DNA of 64,000 nucleotides from a bacterium (lineage in GTDB: Bacteria > Krumholzibacteriota > Krumholzibacteriia > JACNKJ01): positions 186,001 through 250,000 of the forward strand of contig JAAEPZ010001024.1 in NCBI GenBank assembly GCA_024231955.1, given 5' to 3'. Below are positions 58,241 to 64,000 of the stretch, in pieces (position 1 is the stretch's first letter; each line of letters opens with the position of its first letter). A program made the translations under genes and the position numbers. The notes beneath the pieces were generated by a model. It searched no databases. It was not told where the DNA came from and saw nothing but the letters and a program-made list of their open reading frames with translations.

Positions 58241-61042
58241 CTATTTCAACAACACTCCGCGAAGAGTCGTCAGGGACCGGTCCTGCCGCACCCTGATCAG
58301 ATAGACGCCACTTGCGCAGGGGTGTCCAAGATCATCTACACCTGACCAGGTGAAGGTCTGTTCACCGGAATTCGTCAGCCCGTCATGCAGATTGGCTACG
58401 TGACGACCACGGGCATCGAAAACATCAAGCTGCAGGCGACAGGTCCGGGACAGACTCAATCGCACACGGGTTTCGGGGTTGAATGGGTTGGGAAACAGAG
58501 AGGGCGGGACGCTGAAGGCGGGCGTCTCCTCGATTGCCGTCACGAATGGCAACCGGTGATACTCCTGCGGGTCGAGATCTCCGTCCCCATCACCCGCAGG
58601 CACCTGGACGATCAGAGGATCGCCATCGTTCGTGCCGTAACCCGCGGCAGCCAGCCACAGCTCCGCGGGGATCTCCCCCTCATAGATATCGTTGAGATCG
58701 AGCGCCCCCTCGAGCCAACTCCCCTGCGCCGAGGCGGAACCCGCGCCCGTCTGCACATTCTCGTCGGCATCGAACCAGCCGCACCAGCCGTTGCCGTCCT
58801 CGCCAGCGAGGTAGAGATCCCAAGGTGCGACGGTACCCGCCTTGGCCCACGGCGCTGCCGCCAGCCCCAGCGTATCGTCGCAGATCATGAGGAAGTGATC
58901 CAGGTTCTCCGTCACGGAGACCCCCTCGGTCGCCACGTAGAGGATATCCCCCTCGCGCACAGCCCACAGGCTCAACTGCGCGCCCTGCTCGAGCAGCATG
59001 GCCGTGGCATCCCTCTCGCCATCCATGACAAAACCGCTCTGTGTCGAGCCGCCCTCACCAACCCAGACATGCTGAATCGGCGAACGCTTGACATTGCCCA
59101 GCACATCCTCCGCCTCTATGTAGTAGTCGAGCAGCACCTCGCTGTAGCCCGTAAGGTGAGCCCAGTAGCGATCGGCGATGTGGTCGGGCAAAACGGAGAA
59201 GTCCACACCCGACATCTCCCACGGCTCGCCCGACGGCATCTCGAAAAGGTTCATGGGCGTCACGGTCCAGTCGCCCACATCGGCACCACCGAGATAGGTT
59301 TCGTTGTCGTGGCCGGCGGGATCGTTGACGCCATCGACATCCTCCCGCACCATCAATTCGATCCTCGACAAACCCGAAAAATCGTGGATATAGGTCCAGA
59401 TGTGGAAATCGCTCCCCATCTCGGCACCCGCCCCGCCGGGATACCCCCACAGGCTGCCGGCCCCTCGACCGCCGGGATTCCAGGGCAGCCGCTGGGGCAA
59501 CCAGACCGTGGGCGCAACCGTATCGCCGCCACCGACCAGCACAGGTTCGGCTGCCGCCACAGCCGCGTTGCAGGCCAGCGTCGCCTTGATCTCCATGTCC
59601 AGCGCAGTGCCGTAGTACATGTAGCCGCTCTCATATCCCGCAAGCAGGAAATGCCAGGCTTGCTCCACCGCACTGGCGCCGGACAACGGACGCACGACCC
59701 GCGCCGGATTGGGCGGACCCGAAATCGCCTCCGCGGTCTCCACGATATTCTGCGCCGCGGTGAGCACCGCCCAGTTGCGCTCATCCTCGGCCCAGCCGGC
59801 GGGGATATCGAATGCTCCACTTTGATTGACCGGGGGCCAGTTCCAGTTGATGTACTGCGGGCTGCCGAAATCGCCATCGGCGTTCACCCAGCCGCCATCC
59901 TCGACATGGACGACATCATTGTCGTCTACCGGATGCTGCGCCAGGTAGGTTGCCACGGTCGTCGGCGTGTAGCCAGAACCGGCTGCCTGGTGGCTGAAGC
60001 CGGTCACGTTCTCATAGTAGTAGCTGTAACCGCCGCTCCAGGCGTTGTCGCCGTCATGGGCGAACAGGACCAGCATCGGGTGCAGGGGATCATTGGCGGC
60101 GGCTATGGCGTCAACGCTCCCGGTACCGAACATGCCGTATCCCTCATCCCAGCTCATGGCGTTGGCGGCGGGAACAACGATCAGCTCCTCCACGACTCCC
60201 GTCGCCGGATCGACATACTCGGCGCGATGGGGCGTGAAGCCGTAAGGGTAGGGCACTTTCAAGGTGACCCCGCGTGAGATCGAGTGACTGGTATAAGCCG
60301 CCTGATCGGGATTCACCTGATCGGCGCGGTTGGGGGGATCGCAATTGTCCTGGTAACCCTCGAAGGGGTAGTTGCCGCAGGCGCGAGCGATATGGAGATC
60401 GGGCACGATGCTCCACTCAACGCCGGCGTCAACCAGAGCGGGGATCAACCGCTCGCTGAAACACATCTCGGCCGGGAAGAATCCTCGGGAGATCTCGCCT
60501 CCGCCCCACGCATCTCCGTAGATCTCTTTCGCGCAGGCGAGCTCCATCCTGAACGCGTTGTCATCCATGAGGGGACCTATGCCGTGGTGGAACCCGACCA
60601 GCACCGGCTCCAGACGCGGCTTCCCCAAGGAGTTGCTCCAGCCACGCGCCTCACGATAGTGACGATACCAGTCGGAGGCATAGCGCCCGCCGTTCCAGCC
60701 TGCATCGCCCAGACTTGTGATGTTTTCGATCAGCGCCCCGGCAAAGGAGACCTGCGCTCCAGCCTCGGGCAGGTCGCGGATCGAGGACACGGCATCGCGC
60801 GGATACCACTGGTAATCGCCGACACGGTCATCGCTGTTGAAAATATCGAAAACACTGTTCTGACTGTGTCCCAGGGTTATTGTCTCATACGCCGTCTCAT
60901 AGCGCCCGGGTGTCCAGCCGCTCTCAGCGGGCCAGTAGATCGGCTGATGCATGTGCCAGAGGTAAGTGGTGTGCACACCGGTGGCCGCCTCCACGGTGAT
61001 GGAGATGAACATTATCGCAAGCGCAGTAAACAGGCGAGGCAT
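58241..61042 (-). CDS. Secreted glycoside hydrolase family 57-like protein with FlgD-like sorting domain
   Basis: 933 residues from the ATG at 61042, preceded by GGGAG; a longer frame exists but lacks such a site. Signal peptide LFTALAIMFISITVEA. The catalytic-like domain covers ~25-480: His30 and His32 in WHMHQPIYW, a GH57-type nucleophile candidate Glu192 in FFPAEMCFSERLI, and the acid/base-type motif LFAHDGDNAWSGGY. GH57 enzymes are alpha-amylase/branching-type retaining glycosidases. A beta-rich domain (~590-740) with DYYIEAEDVLGN and an N-glycan-like DUF domain follow. The C-terminal ~85 residues are the T9SS-like domain (SLFPNPFNPET to RGVLLK). Probably degrades external alpha-glucans. 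Confidence 0.88.
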   Translation of the reverse strand: MPRLFTALAIMFISITVEAATGVHTTYLWHMHQPIYWPAESGWTPGRYETAYETITLGHSQNSVFDIFNSDDRVGDYQWYPRDAVSSIRDLPEAGAQVSFAGALIENITSLGDAGWNGGRYASDWYRHYREARGWSNSLGKPRLEPVLVGFHHGIGPLMDDNAFRMELACAKEIYGDAWGGGEISRGFFPAEMCFSERLIPALVDAGVEWSIVPDLHIARACGNYPFEGYQDNCDPPNRADQVNPDQAAYTSHSISRGVTLKVPYPYGFTPHRAEYVDPATGVVEELIVVPAANAMSWDEGYGMFGTGSVDAIAAANDPLHPMLVLFAHDGDNAWSGGYSYYYENVTGFSHQAAGSGYTPTTVATYLAQHPVDDNDVVHVEDGGWVNADGDFGSPQYINWNWPPVNQSGAFDIPAGWAEDERNWAVLTAAQNIVETAEAISGPPNPARVVRPLSGASAVEQAWHFLLAGYESGYMYYGTALDMEIKATLACNAAVAAAEPVLVGGGDTVAPTVWLPQRLPWNPGGRGAGSLWGYPGGAGAEMGSDFHIWTYIHDFSGLSRIELMVREDVDGVNDPAGHDNETYLGGADVGDWTVTPMNLFEMPSGEPWEMSGVDFSVLPDHIADRYWAHLTGYSEVLLDYYIEAEDVLGNVKRSPIQHVWVGEGGSTQSGFVMDGERDATAMLLEQGAQLSLWAVREGDILYVATEGVSVTENLDHFLMICDDTLGLAAAPWAKAGTVAPWDLYLAGEDGNGWCGWFDADENVQTGAGSASAQGSWLEGALDLNDIYEGEIPAELWLAAAGYGTNDGDPLIVQVPAGDGDGDLDPQEYHRLPFVTAIEETPAFSVPPSLFPNPFNPETRVRLSLSRTCRLQLDVFDARGRHVANLHDGLTNSGEQTFTWSGVDDLGHPCASGVYLIRVRQDRSLTTLRGVLLK

Positions 61043-61167
61043 GGTGACTCCCGGAAAATCGATCCCTGAGAAATGGAGCGTGTTTCCGCCCCGTACGAAC
61101 CCTCCATTATACACCATACCCCTACTCGTGATAAACTCCCCTCCCATAATCAAACGCCGGAGAAAGC

Positions 61168-61989
61168 ATGCCCGAACTGCCGGAAGTCGAAAATGTCGCA
61201 CGCGCCATGAGTGATGCGCTGCTTGGGAAAAGGCTGGATGGCATTCGCGTAACATACGCGGGAGCACTCAAGCCCACGCCGCGCAAGGTGCGCAGTGCTC
61301 TGCTCGGTCTGCGACTCAACGAGGTGATGCGGCACGGCAAGTATATCTTCCTTGGTTTCGGTCACGATGTTGACGACGTAACCGCACAGTTGCTGCTTCA
61401 TCTGCGGATGACCGGGCAGGTCTTCGTCCAATCGGACTACCGACCCGACAAACACGTGCACCTATTTTTCGATTTCGAGGGGCGAGTCGTCTTCTATCGC
61501 GACATCCGTAAGTTCGGCGGGTTCGAACTACTCGACGGAGCGCCGGGGGCGGCGGCGATACCTCATGTCGGGCAAGACATGCTCCTCATCAGCCGGCGCG
61601 ACTGGCTGCTCAAGATCGGGAAACGAACCGCACCGATCAAAGTGTTGCTCCTGAACCAGGGGATAGCCGCCGGGTTGGGGAACATCTACGCCGATGAGGC
61701 TCTGCATCGCGCAGGGGTTCATCCACTGGCACGCCCTGTGGATCTCGACGTGAAGACCCTGGCGCGGGTCTTCCGGGAATCGCGTCGCGTTTTACGTCAG
61801 GGGATTAAACACGGCGGCACCACCTTCCAGGATTTCGTCGACTTCACCGGCAAGCCCGGCAACTTTCGCGATCAACTCAGGGTGTATGGGCGCACCGGTG
61901 AACCCTGTCCGGTCTGCAGCGGAAAGATTGTCAGGCTGAAAGTGGGCGGCCGGTCGAGTCATTACTGTGCCGTTTGTCAGCCGGAATGA
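61168..61989 (+). CDS. mutM: Formamidopyrimidine-DNA glycosylase
   Basis: 273 residues, the normal Fpg length; GGAGA precedes the ATG. It excises 8-oxoguanine and other oxidised purines and nicks the abasic site. After Met removal, Pro1 is the catalytic nucleophile (N-terminus MPELPEVENVARAM), with Glu2. The conserved Lys lies in RHGKYIFL, and the helix-two-turn-helix has NQGIAAGLGNIYADEALHRAGV. The C-terminal zinc finger CPVCSGKIVRL plus YCAVCQPE is complete. Sits divergent from the GH57-like gene and needs no neighbours. Confidence 0.97.
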   Translation: MPELPEVENVARAMSDALLGKRLDGIRVTYAGALKPTPRKVRSALLGLRLNEVMRHGKYIFLGFGHDVDDVTAQLLLHLRMTGQVFVQSDYRPDKHVHLFFDFEGRVVFYRDIRKFGGFELLDGAPGAAAIPHVGQDMLLISRRDWLLKIGKRTAPIKVLLLNQGIAAGLGNIYADEALHRAGVHPLARPVDLDVKTLARVFRESRRVLRQGIKHGGTTFQDFVDFTGKPGNFRDQLRVYGRTGEPCPVCSGKIVRLKVGGRSSHYCAVCQPE

Positions 61990-62101
61990 GGTCAAGTCGT
62001 CAACATCATGACACGGCCGCGAAGTGATGAGCCACTATCGGGTATTACCAGAAATGCAACTGGCCAGATATTGTCCACGACATTCCCAATATAACCCTCA
62101 A

Positions 62102-62137
62102 TTTAAGCCTATTAGGTGACGATATAAGCCTAAACGG
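62102..62137 (+). promoter_or_regulatory. Direct repeat TAAGCCTA, two copies 21 bp apart, upstream of glnA promoter
   Basis: TTTAAGCCTATTAGG (62102-62116) and TATAAGCCTAAACGG (62123-62137) share TAAGCCTA and a downstream GG. The 21-bp period places both on one DNA face, and the second ends 3 bp before the -35 box. This suits an activator or repressor of glutamine synthetase. Confidence 0.5.
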
Positions 62138-62140
62138 TTC

Positions 62141-62169
62141 TTTACAAAGACTATTCAATAAGCTAGAAT
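62141..62169 (+). promoter_or_regulatory. glnA promoter
   Basis: TTTACA (62141-62146), 17-bp spacer, TAGAAT (62164-62169), giving a leader of about 58 nt before the ATG at 62234. It is sigma70-like; no sigma54 GG-GC element is seen. Confidence 0.65.
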
Positions 62170-62233
62170 CACTATCTCATCATCCGCTACGGATAGAGAG
62201 TGCTGTCACCCTCCTCAAACCAAGAGAGTCATA

Positions 62234-63676
62234 ATGCTGAACTCCAACTTGCGTGAATTCCTGGAGATCCCCTACGAGCGGCTCGAAGAGCTCAACCTTG
62301 CCTCCCGCACCATGCAGGTGGAGTGGCAACCCATGGAGCAGGTCGAGAGGGAGCGGCGCGAATACCTGGTCAATGAGAAGCGGATCAAGGCTGTCAGCGT
62401 ATGCTTCACCGATCTCGAAGGTCGTATGCACATGCTCGACTACGACAAGAAATTTCTACTGAACTCCGCCGATCAGCTGACCTTCGATGGCTCCTCAATC
62501 CAGGGTTTCACCAAGATCGCCGAATCGGATCTCCGGCTCGAGATCGACTGGCGCGCCTTCTACTGGTTGCCTGCGGATGTTTTCGGGCCCGGGAAGGTGT
62601 TGGTATTCGGACATGTCCGGGACAAGGACGGCACATTCTTCGATGCCGATTTCCGAGGCCGCCTTCACGGCTACTGCGAAGAGATGTTCAGAAGGGACGG
62701 CAGCGTGCCCAACGTCTCCCCCGAGATCGAGGGCTTCCTCTTCAAGGGGCGGGACGCCGAACGGAATTATTACGATACGGGCAAGTTCGAGGTCATCTCT
62801 CAGGGTGGGTACTACCACTCTCTGCCGCAGGACCCGCTCCGCCTTTTCATGGACACCGCCGCCGAAGTACAGCGCGCCATGGGTTTCCAGAACGAGAAGG
62901 ACCATCCGGAGGTCGGTCCCTCCCAATTCGAGATGAACTACAAGTACTGCCCGGCGATTATCGCCGCGGATATGGTACAGCTCTACAAATTGATCTGTCG
63001 GCAGGTGGCTCAGCGCATGGATATGACCTGCTCGTTCCTCCCCAAGCCGATCACCGGGATCAACGGCAGCGGCATGCACATCAACATGTCGATATCACGT
63101 GGAGATGAGAACCTGTTCTACGATGAGAATAATGAGGCCAACCTGTCCGCCCTGGGGCACAAATACATCGAGAGGATTCTGCACAATGCCGAGGACCTCT
63201 GCCTGATCCTCAATCCGAGTGTCAACTCCTACCGTCGTCTCGACCCCGCTTTCGAAGCTCCCAACGAGATAACCTCTTCGGCGGTGAACCGTTCGGCAAT
63301 GATCCGCATCCCCCTGGCGGGGAAGCGGGGCACACGTATCGAAGTGCGATCGGTCGCCCCGGACACCAACCCCTACCTGCTCATTTACTCGCTGTTGAGA
63401 ACAGGTGGAGAGGGACCGGAACCTGCCGGTGACGCCGAACCACCCAAGCGGATTCGCAAACGGGTTTTGCCCGGAAATATCCAGGATTCCATCCGCCTCT
63501 TCCGACGCAGCGAATTTCTGAAGACGATCATGGGCACTGAATCGCATGCCAAGTATATCGAGTTGAAGCTGATGGCGGCAAGACGTTGCCCGCGCGATCT
63601 CGGCAACCTGATCAAACGCAGCGAGATCATGTTCCACCATGAGGTGACCAATCAGATGCTCTGGAACACTTTCTAA
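62234..63676 (+). CDS. glnA: Glutamine synthetase (type I-like)
   Basis: 480 residues. Cytoplasmic; ATP + glutamate + ammonia to glutamine. Beta-grasp N-terminal domain (SVCFTDLEGRMHMLDYDKKF) and catalytic barrel: FDGSSIQGF, the metal/glutamate site EIEGFLF, ammonia/ATP region GPSQFEMNYKYC, the NGSGMHINMS loop with its His, the glutamate-flap NPSVNSYRRLDP, and the C-terminal NRSAMIRIPLAGKRGTRIEVRSVAPDTNPYL. The Tyr-bearing adenylylation loop of enteric GSI (NLYDLP type) is absent: that region reads PKRIRKRVLPGNIQDS. Covalent control by GlnE is therefore unlikely. Direct repeats upstream suggest transcriptional control. Confidence 0.95.
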   Translation: MLNSNLREFLEIPYERLEELNLASRTMQVEWQPMEQVERERREYLVNEKRIKAVSVCFTDLEGRMHMLDYDKKFLLNSADQLTFDGSSIQGFTKIAESDLRLEIDWRAFYWLPADVFGPGKVLVFGHVRDKDGTFFDADFRGRLHGYCEEMFRRDGSVPNVSPEIEGFLFKGRDAERNYYDTGKFEVISQGGYYHSLPQDPLRLFMDTAAEVQRAMGFQNEKDHPEVGPSQFEMNYKYCPAIIAADMVQLYKLICRQVAQRMDMTCSFLPKPITGINGSGMHINMSISRGDENLFYDENNEANLSALGHKYIERILHNAEDLCLILNPSVNSYRRLDPAFEAPNEITSSAVNRSAMIRIPLAGKRGTRIEVRSVAPDTNPYLLIYSLLRTGGEGPEPAGDAEPPKRIRKRVLPGNIQDSIRLFRRSEFLKTIMGTESHAKYIELKLMAARRCPRDLGNLIKRSEIMFHHEVTNQMLWNTF

Positions 63677-63697
63677 ACCGAGCACCCCGAAACCACG

Positions 63698-63729
63698 CAG
63701 GCCGGCCCCGATTGGGGTCGGCCTGTTTT
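63698..63729 (+). terminator. Rho-independent terminator after glnA
   Basis: CAGGCCGGCCCC (63698-63709) and GGGGTCGGCCTG (63714-63725), one G-T pair, then TTTT. Confidence 0.92.
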
Positions 63730-63770
63730 CGGTTATAAATCACCAGGTGGACAGTGGACGGTATTTTAAG

Positions 63771-64000
63771 TCACCCCTGCGTGAACTCCTGCCGGATCGA
63801 ATCCCAGGCACCGCGGTATGCAATCTGAGCCGATACCGCCTTGCGGGTCGCCTTCTCGTCACATGGAATGTTCTTCATCGCAGCCAACGCGGCGATCACC
63901 TCGAGGTTGAGCGGCGCACGCCCGATCTCGGCCAGATAGGTATTGTTGATGATAGCCAGCCGATTCGGGGTGGCGATTTGTCGCAGATCCTTCACCAGCT
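63771..64000 (-). CDS. C-terminal fragment of an unidentified protein, 5' end beyond the window
   Basis: The last ~76 codons of a gene entering from the right. Visible residues are helical and charged (LAIINNTYLAEIGRAPLNL, VIAALAAMKNIPCDEKA, KAVSAQIAYRGAWDSIRQEF). The frame is open to the edge, so length and start are unknown. I could not assign a family; the fragment is convergent with glnA. Confidence 0.6.
   Translation of the reverse strand, partial: LVKDLRQIATPNRLAIINNTYLAEIGRAPLNLEVIAALAAMKNIPCDEKATRKAVSAQIAYRGAWDSIRQEFTQG

Noticed and set aside
58385..60277. A 630-codon open frame antisense to the GH57-like gene
   Set aside because: No recognisable domain; the minus-strand frame has signal peptide, GH57-like motifs and sorting domain.

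Overview
This 64 kb window comes from a Gram-negative (diderm) chromosome of moderately high GC. The diderm call rests on an outer-membrane-barrel metalloprotease, a Wzi-like outer-membrane protein, a lipoprotein with a lipobox, and an LpxL-type acyltransferase. Nine secreted proteins end in the ~80-residue FlgD-like / T9SS type A-like C-terminal domain (motif NYPNPFNPTT, then a GR-RT-L stretch, then a GxYxxRL/LLK end). That architecture is typical of FCB-group and related candidate phyla (Krumholzibacteria, Eisenbacteria, Latescibacteria and similar). No rRNA or tRNA pins the taxon, so this placement is inference. I see no prophage, complete insertion sequence or CRISPR array.

Layout. 1-14.5 kb: a hybrid sensor kinase, a giant Vps62-like/VCBS secreted protein, a kelch lipoprotein, a peptidase/beta-propeller/outer-membrane-barrel fusion and a double GNAT protein. 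14.6-22.5 kb: a GH43-like secreted protein, a glycosyltransferase/acyltransferase pair, a secreted phospholipase D-type nuclease and a Wzi-like barrel. 22.6-25 kb: a small excisionase-type HTH protein, a protein of unknown family and an alpha/beta hydrolase. 25.1-29.1 kb: a cysteine biosynthesis operon (cysE-cysK), then two tandem malate-dehydrogenase-family genes. 29.1-35.8 kb: three large secreted proteins with sorting domains, one a papain-type protease. 36-39.5 kb: an aromatic amino acid lyase (HutH-like), an odd ferredoxin/MinD-like fusion and a polyferredoxin membrane protein. 39.8-42.5 kb: three tandem small secreted paralogues, each with its own matching promoter. 42.5-50 kb: a GT-C-like membrane protein, an MFS exporter, a GNAT protein, UbiE/MenG and a membrane-anchored Hsp70 with an overlapping partner gene. 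50-64 kb: a PPC-domain secreted protein, a subtilase, an ABC-F ATPase, further sorting-domain proteins (one GH57-like), a duplicated FKBP, Fpg, glutamine synthetase and the end of an unidentified gene.

The most striking signal is upstream of cysE. A strong sigma70-like promoter (TTGACC-17-TATCAT) should start transcription at, or one base before, the ATG of a 24-codon ORF carrying three consecutive Cys codons. A 13-bp terminator follows just before cysE, and a segment inside the ORF can pair with the terminator's 5' arm. This reads as a leaderless, ribosome-mediated cysteine attenuator controlling cysEK.

Other unusual points: a HutH-like lyase whose MIO tripeptide is Ala-Cys-Gly instead of Ala-Ser-Gly; a malate-dehydrogenase paralogue with the conserved Asn replaced by Glu; a MinD-like/ferredoxin protein without the Walker A lysine; and a short C-terminal tail (FSxVKSLY-stop and variants) shared by four small secreted proteins, which may be a second, undescribed sorting signal alongside the long FlgD-like domain.
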